The notes under the pieces: generated by a model
Seen by the model: only the letters and a program-made list of their open reading frames with translations
Databases searched by the model: none
What the model was told of the DNA's origin: nothing
Made by a program: the position numbers and the translations under genes
In this document: positions 31,656-42,342 of the stretch, piece by piece
How positions within the stretch are numbered: the stretch's first letter is position 1
Layout of the letters: the number at the start of each line of letters is the position of its first letter
Source of the DNA: Bordetella sp. FB-8
Lineage (GTDB): Bacteria > Pseudomonadota > Gammaproteobacteria > Burkholderiales > Burkholderiaceae_B
Assembly: GCF_000382185.1 (NCBI RefSeq)
Contig: NZ_KB907784.1
Location: 310,001 to 374,000, forward strand
Direction of reading: 5' to 3'
DNA: 64,000 bases

Positions 31656-32444
31656 ATGCGTATCGCCATTGCCGGTGCACGTGGCCGCATGGGCCGCATG
31701 CTGATCGAAGCCGTGCTCGAAGCGCCGGACATGCAGTTGGCCGCGGCGCTCGATCGCAAGGGTTCGCCCGTCCTGGGCCAGGATGCCGGCGCCTTCCTGG
31801 GCCGCGCGACGGGCGTGCACCTGACCGATGATCTCGATGCGCTGGCTCAGGCCGACTGCCTCATCGATTTCACCCGCCCGGAACCCTCGCTGGCGCATCT
31901 GCAGGCTTGCGCGCGCCATGGCGTCAAAGTCGTGCTGGGCACCACCGGGTTTGACGCGGCCGGCCACGCCGCCATCGAAGCGGCAGCCGGGAAAACAGCC
32001 ATCGTTTTCGCGCCCAATATGAGCGTGGGCGTCAACGCCACGCTCAAGCTGCTGGACCTGGCGGCCCGCCTGCTCGCCTCAGGCTACGACGTCGAAGTAT
32101 TCGAGTCCCATCACCGCAACAAGATCGACGCCCCCTCGGGAACGGCGCTCATGATGGGCCAGACGGTAGCCAAGGCCTGGGGCAAATCCCTGCCCGAGGT
32201 AGCCACCTGGGCTCGCCATGGCGACACGGGCATACGCGAAACCGGCAAGATCGGTTTTTCCTCGGCGCGCGGCGGAGACATCGTGGGCGAGCACACCGTG
32301 TTTTTCTGCGGTACCGGCGAGCGCATCGAAATCACGCACCGCTCCAGCAGCCGCGCCACCTATGCACAGGGTTCGCTGCGCGCCGCGCGCTTCCTGGCGG
32401 ACAGGCAGACCGGGCTGTACAACATGCAGGACGTGCTGAACTAG
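31656..32444 (+). CDS. dapB: 4-hydroxy-tetrahydrodipicolinate reductase
   Basis: A 262-residue enzyme of lysine/diaminopimelate synthesis. N-terminal nucleotide fold [20 protein letters not shown], catalytic block [20 protein letters not shown], and C-terminal [27 protein letters not shown] ribosome site precedes the ATG. Its stop lies in one arm of an inverted repeat shared with the convergent murB. Confidence 0.97.
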   Translation: MRIAIAGARGRMGRMLIEAVLEAPDMQLAAALDRKGSPVLGQDAGAFLGRATGVHLTDDLDALAQADCLIDFTRPEPSLAHLQACARHGVKVVLGTTGFDAAGHAAIEAAAGKTAIVFAPNMSVGVNATLKLLDLAARLLASGYDVEVFESHHRNKIDAPSGTALMMGQTVAKAWGKSLPEVATWARHGDTGIRETGKIGFSSARGGDIVGEHTVFFCGTGERIEITHRSSSRATYAQGSLRAARFLADRQTGLYNMQDVLN

Positions 32445-32469
32445 GGCCTGCTGACAGAGACCCTAGTTC
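32438..32469. terminator. Hairpin between convergent dapB and murB
   Basis: GAACTAGGG (32438-32446, including the dapB stop) pairs perfectly with CCCTAGTTC (32461-32469, reaching the murB stop) around a 14-base loop. There is no U-run, so termination strength is uncertain. A related string, AACTAGGGCCTG, recurs at 47249. Confidence 0.5.
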
Positions 32470-33532
32470 AGACCTGCCCCGCCACCACCACGGGCTCGGG
32501 GTCCAGTTTCACGCCGTAGCGCGACATCACGTCCCGCTGTATGGCGCGAGCCAGGGCCATTACGTCGTCGGCCTTCGCGCCGCCCCGGTTCACCAGCACC
32601 AAAGCCTGGCGGTCGTGAACGCCGGCAGACCCAAGCGCCCTGCCCTTCCACCCGCACTGATCGATCAGCCAACCCGCCGCCAGCTTGTAGCGACCATCGG
32701 ACTGCACATACGACACCAGTCCAGGAAAACGCGCCAACAGCCTATCGTGCGCGCGCGCGTCGACCAACGGGTTCTTGAAGAAGCTGCCGGCATTGCCGAT
32801 CGTCGCCGGGTCCGGCAGCTTGGCACGGCGAATGCGGCACACCGCATCGAAAATGGTGCGAGCCGTCGGCGGCGCGCCGGCAGACAGCCCTGCGTCGCGT
32901 TGCAGGTCGGGATAGTCCAGCACTGGCCGCCAGGGGCGCGGCAAGGCCAGGCGCACGGAAACGATCAGCCATTCGCCTGGATGCGCGCGCTTGAACACGC
33001 TGTCGCGATAGGCGAACCGGCAATCGGCCGCCGTCATATGCACCATGCGGCGCCCGGGAATATGCCAGGCCTGCACGCTGTCCAAGCGATCGGCCAGCTC
33101 CACGCCATAAGCGCCGATGTTCTGCACCGGCGCGGCCCCGACCGTACCGGGGATCAACGCGAGATTTTCCAGGCCGTCCCAGCCCTGGGCAATGCAGGCC
33201 GACACTACGTCGTGCCAGGCCTCGCCCGCCGCGGCTTCGACGATCCAGGCGTCTTCGCGCTCCTGGACCCGGCACAGGCCGCGCAGAGCCACGCGCGCCA
33301 CCAGGCCGGGAACTCGGTCCGGCAGCACCACATTGCTGCCGCCGCCCAGGATGAGCAGGGAGGCATGACACCGGGCCAGCTCCGACAGGGCATCGAGCTG
33401 CCCGATGCGCTCGATCACGACGCAGGCCGAAGCATGGGAAGCCAGGCCCAGCGTATTGCACGCGGTCAGGTCGCGTGCCTCGGGTTTCAGATCGCAGAGT
33501 GGGGGGACTGCGGCAGACAGGTTTGACATCAT
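32468..33532 (-). CDS. murB: UDP-N-acetylmuramate dehydrogenase
   Basis: A 354-residue flavoenzyme reducing UDP-GlcNAc-enolpyruvate in peptidoglycan synthesis. FAD-binding motifs [16 protein letters not shown] and [35 protein letters not shown] core with AYRDSVFKR, and catalytic [11 protein letters not shown]. Start is uncertain: MMSNLSAAV at 33532 is used, and MSKEKDYSN at 33568 extends it by 12 residues. Neither has a good ribosome site. A strong promoter for the divergent tRNA-Gly overlaps this start region. Confidence 0.93.
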   Translation of the reverse strand: MMSNLSAAVPPLCDLKPEARDLTACNTLGLASHASACVVIERIGQLDALSELARCHASLLILGGGSNVVLPDRVPGLVARVALRGLCRVQEREDAWIVEAAAGEAWHDVVSACIAQGWDGLENLALIPGTVGAAPVQNIGAYGVELADRLDSVQAWHIPGRRMVHMTAADCRFAYRDSVFKRAHPGEWLIVSVRLALPRPWRPVLDYPDLQRDAGLSAGAPPTARTIFDAVCRIRRAKLPDPATIGNAGSFFKNPLVDARAHDRLLARFPGLVSYVQSDGRYKLAAGWLIDQCGWKGRALGSAGVHDRQALVLVNRGGAKADDVMALARAIQRDVMSRYGVKLDPEPVVVAGQV

Positions 33533-33552
33533 CGGCGAATTATTGCTATAGT
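33523..33552 (+). promoter_or_regulatory. Consensus sigma-70 promoter for tRNA-Gly, overlapping the murB start
   Basis: TTGACA (33523-33528) is followed after 18 bases by TATAGT (33547-33552). Predicted start is near 33559, 65 bases before the tRNA. The -35 box lies inside the first codons of murB on the other strand. Confidence 0.75.
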
Positions 33553-33623
33553 CTTTTTCTTTGCTCATGATACGCGATGCGCAGGGCAATAAATGTGCGG
33601 CAGCAAACAAGCTGAGGCACGAC

Positions 33624-33699
33624 GCGGGAATAGCTCAGTTGGTAGAGCGCAACCTTGCCAAGGTTGAGGTCGCGAGTTCGAGACTCGTTTCCCGCTCCA
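33624..33699 (+). tRNA. tRNA-Gly (anticodon GCC)
   Basis: A 76-base cloverleaf with acceptor stem GCGGGAA/TTCCCGC, anticodon stem CAACC/GGTTG around TTGCCAA (anticodon GCC), T-loop GTTCGAGAC and an encoded CCA. It is identical to the copy at 44846-44921. Confidence 0.98.
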
Positions 33700-33734
33700 A
33701 GAATTTGGCTCATGGACGCTCGGCGGCGTGCATG

Positions 33735-33762
33735 AGTAGTAGGAAAAAAGTAGTAGGAAAAA
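33735..33762. repeat. Two tandem copies of a 14-bp A-rich unit
   Basis: AGTAGTAGGAAAAA occurs twice in succession shortly downstream of the tRNA-Gly. The area around it is A-rich and noncoding. Confidence 0.8.
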
Positions 33763-33859
33763 GCCAAAAATAGTTGGGGAAAAACAAAACTCACAGCTCG
33801 GCTTTTTGCCGGCGCCCTTAGAAAAGGCGCGCCAGGTCATTGCACCGATTAAAAATTAG

Positions 33860-33888
33860 GGGCCAAATCGAGAGATTGGCCCTTTTTT
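33860..33888 (+). terminator. Intrinsic terminator downstream of tRNA-Gly
   Basis: GGGCCAA pairs with TTGGCCC around a 9-base loop (which can pair further as ATC/GAT) and is followed by six T residues. It would end a transcript about 160 bases past the tRNA. Confidence 0.85.
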
Positions 33889-33922
33889 GTCATTTTCGGC
33901 GCCTGCCCGAATACACCCTCAT

Positions 33923-34153
33923 TCATGCATCCGGCCAGCACCACGCGGTCGACACGGCGTGGTTGCGTGCCACGGCGTGATAGTGCCGAGGCTGCCCTTC
34001 CACGATGTAGTCCAGCAGACCGTACGGCCAATGGAACGCCTCGATATTGAAGCTGCTGGTCTTGCCCACGTCGCGCGCAGTATTGATTTCATCGTTGGCG
34101 CCGACCCATACCCCCCGGCCGCTGCGTGAAGTGCGCAGCGTGCCCGGCGTCAC
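33923..34153 (-). pseudogene. Possible orphan coding remnant
   Basis: An open frame that continues without stop about 65 bases upstream of its first start codon (to about 34220), reading FPIFLSFGDASTRGV and later VWVGANDEINTARDVGKTSS and ending VSTAWCWPDA. The composition (many different residues, few Arg/Pro runs) looks like real protein rather than a GC shadow, but there is no ribosome site, no clear start and no family that I recognise. It may be the 3' remnant of a lost gene. The rest of the 737-bp gap between tRNA-Gly and livJ holds only the repeat, the terminator and the livJ leader. Confidence 0.3.
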
Positions 34154-34436
34154 GCCGCGGGTTGATGCGTCCCCAAATGAAAGGAATATGGGAAAATTAG
34201 ATACCGATCCCTTCCGTAGCGCTGACTAACCGTTGAAAACATGGTCTCGGACCCCATAGGGATTTTCCCCAAGAACTTGGAAATTCATTAAAATCAATTA
34301 CTTATCAAATCAAAAATTATTAATTGCAATTAGGAATACATGCAAAAATCTCGCACTGCCGACAATTTCGGTGGAAGACTCCGGATGACTCCGTAGGCAT
34401 GTATCAACAGCAACCCAATTGAAGGGGCCTAAGCAT
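34154..34436 (+). promoter_or_regulatory. AT-rich leader/promoter region of the liv operon
   Basis: The segment 34270-34360 is markedly AT-rich for this genome, with the palindrome AATTGCAATT near 34323 and runs such as TTAAAATCAATTAC. Nearer the gene, GACTCCGGATGACTCCGTAG (34375-34396) contains a direct GACTCCG repeat. A GAAGGGG ribosome site is at 34421. No specific regulator can be named. Confidence 0.4.
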
Positions 34437-35582
34437 ATGAAGTTTCAACTCAAACCCACCAGCGCAGCTCTGATCCTCGCCGGCGTCGCCCTGGCATTCG
34501 GCCAAACCGCCTCTGCCGACGTTACCGTCAAGATCGGCAGCGCCGCCCCGCTGACCGGCAGCATCGCCCACATCGGCCAGGACCAGGCCGACGGTGCCCA
34601 GCTCGCCGTCGACGAAATCAACAAGGCCGGCAACCTCGTCATCGGCGGCCAGAAAGTCAAACTCGTCCTGGATTCGCAAGACGACCAGGCCGACCCCAAG
34701 ACCGGCACGCAAGTTGCCCAGAAGCTGGTTGACGACGGCGTCGTAGCCGTGGTGGGCCACCTGAACTCCGGCGTTTCGATCCCCGCTTCCAAGATCTACA
34801 GCGACAACGGCGTGACCGAGATCACCCCGGCCTCGACCAACCCGCAATACACGCTGCAGGGCTACAAGACCACCTTCCGCGTGATCGGCACCGACGCCCA
34901 GCAAGGCCCCGCCCTGGCCAAATATGCCCAGAAGCTGGGCATCAAGAAGGTCGCCATCGTCGACGACGCCACGGCCTACGGCCAAGGCCTGGCCGACGAG
35001 TACGCCAAGACCGCCAAGGCCGAAGGTATCCAGGTGCTGTCGCGCGACGCCACCAACGACAAGGCTACGGACTTCAAGGCCATCCTGACCAAGATCAAGG
35101 CCGAGCGGCCCGACGCGATCTTCTTCGGCGGCATGGATGCCACCGGCGGCCCGTTCGCCAAGCAGGCCCAACAGCTGGCCATCAAGGCTCGCATCATGTC
35201 GGGCGACGGTGTCTGCACTCCCGACCTGAGCAAGCTGGCCGGTAGCGCCACCGACGGCATCATCTGCTCGATCGCCGGCGGCGATCTGTCCAAGATGGCG
35301 GGCGGCGCCAAGTTCGCCAAAGACCTGAAGGCCGCGTTCGGCCACGACCCGGTCGTCTACTCGCCCTCGGCGTACGACGCTGTCCACGTGATCGTCGACG
35401 CCATGAAGCGCTCGAACTCGATCACGCGCGCCGGCATCCTGGGTGCCATGCCCTCGACCAACTACAACGGCCTGACCGGCAACATCCAGTTCGACCAGCA
35501 CGGCGACCTGAAGGGTGCCTCGATCTCGCTGTACAAGTATGTCGGCGGCAAGATGACCCTGCTTGACGTTATGAAGATGTAA
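34437..35582 (+). CDS. livJ: Branched-chain amino acid ABC transporter periplasmic binding protein
   Basis: A 381-residue periplasmic receptor of the Leu/Ile/Val-binding family. Signal peptide MKFQLKPTSAALILAGVALA, cleaved near ASADV. The mature protein starts VTVKIGSAAPLTGSIAHIGQ, followed by GAQLAVDEIN and VVGHLNSGVSIPASKIY, typical ligand-site segments. Start 34437 is fixed by the signal peptide and the GAAGGGG ribosome site. It heads the livHMGF operon and is separated from livH by a hairpin that may raise its own mRNA level. Confidence 0.96.
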   Translation: MKFQLKPTSAALILAGVALAFGQTASADVTVKIGSAAPLTGSIAHIGQDQADGAQLAVDEINKAGNLVIGGQKVKLVLDSQDDQADPKTGTQVAQKLVDDGVVAVVGHLNSGVSIPASKIYSDNGVTEITPASTNPQYTLQGYKTTFRVIGTDAQQGPALAKYAQKLGIKKVAIVDDATAYGQGLADEYAKTAKAEGIQVLSRDATNDKATDFKAILTKIKAERPDAIFFGGMDATGGPFAKQAQQLAIKARIMSGDGVCTPDLSKLAGSATDGIICSIAGGDLSKMAGGAKFAKDLKAAFGHDPVVYSPSAYDAVHVIVDAMKRSNSITRAGILGAMPSTNYNGLTGNIQFDQHGDLKGASISLYKYVGGKMTLLDVMKM

Positions 35583-35594
35583 TCCAGCCTGGAT

Positions 35595-35622
35595 CTTGCG
35601 GGGGCCCGCGGGCTCCCGCAAG
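35595..35622 (+). terminator. Stable hairpin between livJ and livH (attenuator or mRNA stabiliser)
   Basis: CTTGCGGG (35595-35602) pairs with CCCGCAAG (35615-35622), with further GC pairing in the loop. No T-run follows immediately, so partial termination or 3' protection of livJ mRNA is more likely than a full stop. Confidence 0.6.
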
Positions 35623-35767
35623 CAATCCGGCCGCTGGACTTTCTTTTCGTTTTCTCAAGACTCGCCCTCTCCCCGGACGGCGTTTCACTTCTCGCACCCC
35701 GACCTCCAGCCTACCCGCGCGCCGCAAGGTGCCCGCTGGCGGGCGCGAAAGACATATCTGAATCGTC

Positions 35768-36718
35768 ATGGACATATTCGTTCAACAAGTTATCAACGGC
35801 CTGGTACTGGGCAGCATGTATGCCATCATCGCCCTGGGCTACACGATGGTGTACGGCATTCTCGGCATCATCAACTTCGCGCACGGCGACATCCTCATGA
35901 TTGGCGCCATGGTCGCCTACACGACGGTCAACCTGCTGCAGCACCACTTCCCCCATCTGGGCAACGTCCCCATCGTGCTGATATCCCTGGTTGTGTCGGC
36001 CACGGTCTGCGCCATGGTGGGCTTCACAATCGAGAAGGTGGCCTACCGGCCGCTGCGCAACGCGCCGCGACTGGCGCCGCTGCTCACGGCCATCGGCATG
36101 TCCATCACGCTCGAAACCATCGCCATGATCGTCTGGTCGCCTGATCCCTTGCCCTTCCCGCAACTGCTGCCCACCGATCCGCTCAACGTCATTGCACAGA
36201 CGAACACGACCATCGGCGCGGTGATCTCCGGAACCGAGATCACAATCATCGTGACTGCGTTCCTGGTCATGGGCGGGCTGTTGCTGCTGGTGCACAAGAC
36301 CAAGCTGGGCCGCGCGATGCGCGCCATCGCCGAGAACCCCAAAAACGCCAGCCTGATGGGCGTGAACCCGAACTTCGTGATCTCGGCCACCTTCATGATC
36401 GGCTCGGCGCTGGCCGCTCTGGCCGGCCTGATGATGGCCCTGGAATACGGCCATGTGCACTTCTACATGGGCTTCATCCCCGGACTGAAAGCCTTTACCG
36501 CGGCAGTGCTCGGCGGCATCGGCAACCTGGGCGGCGCCATGGTGGGCGGCATCGTGCTGGGCCTGATCGAACAGTTGGGCGCCGGCTATATCGGCCAGCT
36601 CACCCACGGCGTGTTCGGCAGCAACTACCAAGACGTCTTCGCATTCATCGTGCTGATCATCGTGCTGGTCTTCAGGCCCTCCGGCTTGCTGGGCGAACGC
36701 GTGGCCGATCGCGCTTAA
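35768..36718 (+). CDS. livH: Branched-chain amino acid ABC permease LivH
   Basis: A 316-residue inner-membrane permease with about eight helices. It begins MDIFVQQVINGLVLGSMYAI and contains YTMVYGILGIINFAHGDI, characteristic of LivH. The EAA-like coupling region is RAMRAIAENPKNASLMGVN, and ALGGIGNLGGAMVGGIV-type sequence is near the end (VLGGIGNLGGAMVGGIVLG). It pairs with LivM, whose gene is 13 bp downstream. Confidence 0.97.
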   Translation: MDIFVQQVINGLVLGSMYAIIALGYTMVYGILGIINFAHGDILMIGAMVAYTTVNLLQHHFPHLGNVPIVLISLVVSATVCAMVGFTIEKVAYRPLRNAPRLAPLLTAIGMSITLETIAMIVWSPDPLPFPQLLPTDPLNVIAQTNTTIGAVISGTEITIIVTAFLVMGGLLLLVHKTKLGRAMRAIAENPKNASLMGVNPNFVISATFMIGSALAALAGLMMALEYGHVHFYMGFIPGLKAFTAAVLGGIGNLGGAMVGGIVLGLIEQLGAGYIGQLTHGVFGSNYQDVFAFIVLIIVLVFRPSGLLGERVADRA

Positions 36719-36731
36719 AGGAGACCGCGAC

Positions 36732-37850
<1,119 letters not shown>

Positions 37851-37879
37851 AGCCAAGACCCACCGATACGCAAAGCAAT

Positions 37880-38653
37880 ATGAGCCAAGACATCCGACTT
37901 TCCGTCACAGGCGTGAACAAACGCTTCGGCGGCCTGCAGGCGCTCTCCGACGTGGGCCTGCAAATCCAGGCTGGCGAGATCTACGGCCTGATCGGCCCCA
38001 ACGGCGCCGGCAAGACCACGTTCTTCAACGTCATCACCGGCCTGTACACACCCGATTCGGGCGAGTTCATCCTCGAGGGCAAGCCTTATACGCCCGAGGC
38101 CGTGCACCAGGTCACCCAGGCCGGCATCGCCCGCACGTTCCAGAACATCCGCCTGTTCGGCGGCATGACCGCCCTGGAAAACGTCATGGTGGGCCGCCAC
38201 GTGCGCACGCACCAGACCATCATCGGCGCGGTCTTTCGCACCCCGGCCGAGCGCCGGGAGGAAAAAGCGATCCGCGATCGCGCCATGGAACTGCTCGACT
38301 ACGTGGGCATTTCGCAATACGCCCACTACACCTCGCGCAACCTCTCCTACGGCCACCAACGCCGGCTGGAGATCGCCCGCGCGCTGGCGACCGAACCCAA
38401 GCTGCTGGCGCTGGACGAACCGGCGGCGGGCATGAACGCCACCGAAAAGGTGGATCTCACCAGCCTGCTCGACAAGATCCGCGCCGACGGCCGCACTATT
38501 TTGCTGATCGAACACGACGTCAAGCTGGTCATGGGTCTGTGCGACCACATGACCGTGCTCGATTACGGAAAAATCATCGCTGAAGGACTGCCCGAAGATG
38601 TCCGGAAGGATCCCAAGGTCATCGAAGCCTATCTGGGCGCGGGAGGTCACTGA
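37880..38653 (+). CDS. livG: Branched-chain amino acid ABC ATPase LivG
   Basis: A 257-residue ATP-binding subunit. Walker A GPNGAGKTTFFNVIT (about 42-56), Q-loop, signature NLSYGHQRRLEIARAL, Walker B PKLLALDEPAAGMN and the switch histidine in LLIEHDVKLVMG. The C-terminal EVRKDPKVIEAYLGA-type tail (DVRKDPKVIEAYLGAGGH) is typical of LivG. Three bases separate it from livF. Confidence 0.97.
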   Translation: MSQDIRLSVTGVNKRFGGLQALSDVGLQIQAGEIYGLIGPNGAGKTTFFNVITGLYTPDSGEFILEGKPYTPEAVHQVTQAGIARTFQNIRLFGGMTALENVMVGRHVRTHQTIIGAVFRTPAERREEKAIRDRAMELLDYVGISQYAHYTSRNLSYGHQRRLEIARALATEPKLLALDEPAAGMNATEKVDLTSLLDKIRADGRTILLIEHDVKLVMGLCDHMTVLDYGKIIAEGLPEDVRKDPKVIEAYLGAGGH

Positions 38654-38656
38654 ACC

Positions 38657-39373
<717 letters not shown>

Positions 39374-39474
39374 ACCGCGCTGGCCATCGATGCGGCCGAT
39401 CTGCTGGCCGCCACGCAGGGCAATGAGCTAAGCTTGTTGCCCTGTTTTCATTTATTGCCGTCCCGAGGCGCCCC

Positions 39475-40089
39475 ATGGCATTGCATACCTGGCTCTTGTA
39501 CCTGCTCGCATCGACCGGCCTGTCCATCACGCCTGGCCCCAACACGCTGTTGGCGCTGACCCACGGCGCTCTGCACGGCCACCGCAAGACGCTGTGCACG
39601 ATCAGCGGCGGCGCGCTGGGCTTCACGGGCCTGATCGCCTTGTCCATGCTGGGCATCGGCGCGCTGATCCAGGCCTGGGAGCCGGCCCTTATCGTTCTGA
39701 AATGGGTGGGTGGGGCCTACCTGATATGGCTGGGCGTGAACCTGTGGCGCTCGCCCGGGGTGCAGGTCCAAGCGCAGTCCGACACGGCCGCCGTCTGCGT
39801 GCGCGGCGCGCGCCTCTTTCGCCAGGGTTGTCTGTCGGCCGTATCCAATCCCAAGGCGCTGCTGTTCTACGGCGCCTTCCTGCCGCAGTTCCTCGACCCC
39901 GAGCGCAGCCTCGCGCTGCAATTGGCCATCATGGCCGCCACGTTCGTCATCATCGAGTTCATGTACGAATATCTGCTGGCCCGCCTGGCCCACCGCGTCC
40001 AGCCCTGGCTGGCGCGCCATGGACGCCGCTTCAACATGACTTGCGGCGCGCTGTTCGCCTTGTTCGGCATCGCCATGCCCACGACCTGA
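39475..40089 (+). CDS. LysE-family amino acid exporter
   Basis: A 204-residue inner-membrane protein with six predicted helices. The start TWLLYLLASTGLSITPGPNT contains the family signature TPGPN, followed by KWVGGAYLIWLGVNLWR and LSAVSNPKALLFYGAFLPQF. Such proteins (RhtB/LysE) export amino acids. The position just after the liv importer suggests relief of amino acid excess, but that is inference. Start at 39475 places the ATG before the first helix. Confidence 0.93.
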   Translation: MALHTWLLYLLASTGLSITPGPNTLLALTHGALHGHRKTLCTISGGALGFTGLIALSMLGIGALIQAWEPALIVLKWVGGAYLIWLGVNLWRSPGVQVQAQSDTAAVCVRGARLFRQGCLSAVSNPKALLFYGAFLPQFLDPERSLALQLAIMAATFVIIEFMYEYLLARLAHRVQPWLARHGRRFNMTCGALFALFGIAMPTT

Positions 40090-40307
40090 GGCAGGCGGCC
40101 TTCGCCGGGCGTTTCATCACAGGGCCACATAACTTATAAACGCGGCGACCCGGTGCGGAATCCGGAATAAGCGCTGGGTCACTTCCACCGTTTTGCCAAG
40201 GCGCGCGCTGGCAGACCCCGGCGAAGCATGTTAAGTTTTTGTGACTGAACAAGACGGATCAGGAAAGCGCCGTCCACTCCTCTAGCACGAGGGAAACTCC
40301 TCGCGAT

Positions 40308-41570
40308 ATGTCCGGCATCCTCCTCCTGCTGCTGCAGGCCCTGGCCTTTTTCACCGTCTTGGCGACGACTTTCTACTATCGCAGGACACTGGGACTCGGG
40401 GTTTTCTTCTGCGTGCTCGGGGCCATGCATTTCCTCGAGACCTACCTTGCCGCCGTCTACTTCATCCCATCGCCGTTCGGTCTGATCTCGCCGGGATCGA
40501 CCATACTCTTCTCGGGCAAACTGGCCGTCTTCCTGCTGCTCTACATCAAGGAAGATGCCGAGAACATGCGCCAGCCCATCTATGGCCTGCTGATCGGCAA
40601 CGCGCTCATGCTGATGCTGGGCCTGCTGCTGCGCCTGAACTTCGATCCGGCAAGCCTGCCCGGCTACAAGCCCGACCTGCAATTTCTCGACCAAATGGGC
40701 CTGCTCATGATCCTGGGCACCGGTTTGCTGTTCATCGACCTGATCGCGCTCGTGCTCCTGTACGAAAAGCTGCGTGCAACCATCGTGACGCGGCGCCTGT
40801 TCGGCCGGATCTTCACCAGCCTGGCCATCGTGCTGACCTTCGATCAGATCTGTTTCTTCAGCGGCCTGCACTATCTGGCCCACGTACCGATGTCGGCCCT
40901 ATACGGCGGATGGATCGCCAAGATGATCGCCTCCGCCTTCTTCAGCCTCATGGTGACGGTCTATCTGCGCTACGTGGAAACCGATACGCCCGGCATTCCA
41001 GCAACCGCGTCCCGCGATGTATTCGACCGCCTCACCTATCGCCACCGATACGAGAAGCTGATCGAGCAGGTGGGCCGCGATGCACTGACCGGCCTGCAGG
41101 ATCGCGGCCAGTTCGACCTCAAGGGTCCGGCGACGCTGCAAAACTCGGCGCAGAACAAGTTGCCCTTGAGCCTGCTGATGATAGACATCGACGATTTCAA
41201 GCGCATCAACGATCAATACGGCCACCCGGCCGGGGACCGCGTCATCCGCAGCGTGGTCGAAACGATACTCTCGATCTTGCGCAAACAGGATGCGCTGTTC
41301 CGCTATGGCGGCGAGGAGTTCGCGCTGTTGTGCCTGGGCATCTCGGACAACGAAGTGACGGCGATGGCCGAACGCATCCGCCTGGCCGTGGCCACCGCTT
41401 CGCATCCCGGCTTGAGCCGGCCCGTGACGATCAGCATCGGCGTGGCGAGCTTTCGCCGCCACGCCCTGGATTTCCCCACGCTGCTGGCGCGGGCGGACGA
41501 AGCGCTGTACCACGCCAAGTCCCTAGGCCGAGATAAGGTCTACGCCCAACCCATCCCGTCCGCCACGTGA
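40308..41570 (+). CDS. Membrane-bound diguanylate cyclase (GGDEF)
   Basis: A 420-residue protein with six or seven N-terminal helices (about 1-220), a short linker and a GGDEF domain (about 250-415). The catalytic motif is GGEEF (RYGGEEFALLCLG), and LLMIDIDDFKRINDQYGHPAGD, which binds metal and substrate, is intact, so c-di-GMP synthesis is expected. The membrane part has no sensor domain that I can name. It is the second c-di-GMP gene in the window and probably monocistronic. Confidence 0.92.
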   Translation: MSGILLLLLQALAFFTVLATTFYYRRTLGLGVFFCVLGAMHFLETYLAAVYFIPSPFGLISPGSTILFSGKLAVFLLLYIKEDAENMRQPIYGLLIGNALMLMLGLLLRLNFDPASLPGYKPDLQFLDQMGLLMILGTGLLFIDLIALVLLYEKLRATIVTRRLFGRIFTSLAIVLTFDQICFFSGLHYLAHVPMSALYGGWIAKMIASAFFSLMVTVYLRYVETDTPGIPATASRDVFDRLTYRHRYEKLIEQVGRDALTGLQDRGQFDLKGPATLQNSAQNKLPLSLLMIDIDDFKRINDQYGHPAGDRVIRSVVETILSILRKQDALFRYGGEEFALLCLGISDNEVTAMAERIRLAVATASHPGLSRPVTISIGVASFRRHALDFPTLLARADEALYHAKSLGRDKVYAQPIPSAT

Positions 41571-41717
41571 CCTCGACCGGCGCGGTGTGCCTCTTTCGTT
41601 TGCCGTCCCATGTGCCCCAGGAACGGGGCTAACAGAGCTTGCGCACTTGCGGGTTGGCCTTTCAGGCGCTGCCATGCCCACCGCTTGAGGTTTGTTGTAT
41701 AGTAGAGAGCTTGCCAA

Positions 41718-41791
41718 GGCGCAATGGCAGAGTGGTCATGCAGCGGATTGCAAATCCGTGTACGTCGGTTCGATTCCGGCTTGCGCCTCCA
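41718..41791 (+). tRNA. tRNA-Cys (anticodon GCA)
   Basis: A 74-base cloverleaf: acceptor GGCGCAA/TTGCGCC, anticodon arm GGATT-GCA-AATCC, T-arm with GTTCGATTC, discriminator U as in tRNA-Cys, and encoded CCA. A TATAGT -10-like box lies at 41698-41703. Confidence 0.97.
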
Positions 41792-41817
41792 GAATTCCCC
41801 TGCTTTATCAAGACATT

Positions 41818-41843
41818 GGCTCACCGCCTTGGTGAGCCTTTTA
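41818..41843 (+). terminator. Terminator after tRNA-Cys
   Basis: GGCTCACC pairs with GGTGAGCC around a five-base loop and is followed by TTTTA. Confidence 0.85.
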
Positions 41844-42070
41844 CTTTTCTGGGATTATTGACTGCAAATTGCCGCAGCCCGTGGGGGACCCCGTCGATTC
41901 GCCACGACCGTCCGCCACAAGGGTTCGCCGCTGGGCGCACATACTCGACCGTGTGTCAAACCCGCGGCCGCACTGCGTTTTGATGCATTTGCTCTCAAGA
42001 AGACGCCACCGGCCCGGGACAGAGGTGATAAAACGGCGGAATTTCCTGTTGCACATGATGAGGCGTTTGC

Positions 42071-42331
42071 ATGCACACCCGGCGACTTGCCCTGGCCACG
42101 ACACTCATCACCCTGATGGCTGCGCTGTCCGGGTGCTCGAGCACCCGGCATCCGGCCGCGTCCACCGCGTCCGCGGCCGGCGCGCCTTTTGCGGTGGACT
42201 CCAGCTGCCGCCGCGGCAGCTCCTGCATGTACAACGGGCACTACGACCCGGGCGAACGCGAATATGCCGAGAAGGAAGCGCGGCGCCTGAACGAGGCCGA
42301 ATACCAGCGCCTGGTCCATTCATCCTGGTAG
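42071..42331 (+). CDS. Small predicted lipoprotein, function unknown
   Basis: An 86-residue protein with signal sequence MHTRRLALATTLITLMAALS and lipobox ALSGC (Cys22). The mature part has two further cysteine-containing motifs, SSCRRGSSCMYNGHYDPGE, and a charged C-terminal helix EREYAEKEARRLNEAEYQR. I do not recognise the family. It stands alone between tRNA-Cys and the convergent amidase. Periplasmic or outer-membrane location is expected. Confidence 0.7.
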   Translation: MHTRRLALATTLITLMAALSGCSSTRHPAASTASAAGAPFAVDSSCRRGSSCMYNGHYDPGEREYAEKEARRLNEAEYQRLVHSSW

Positions 42332-42342
42332 CAGCCCAGACC

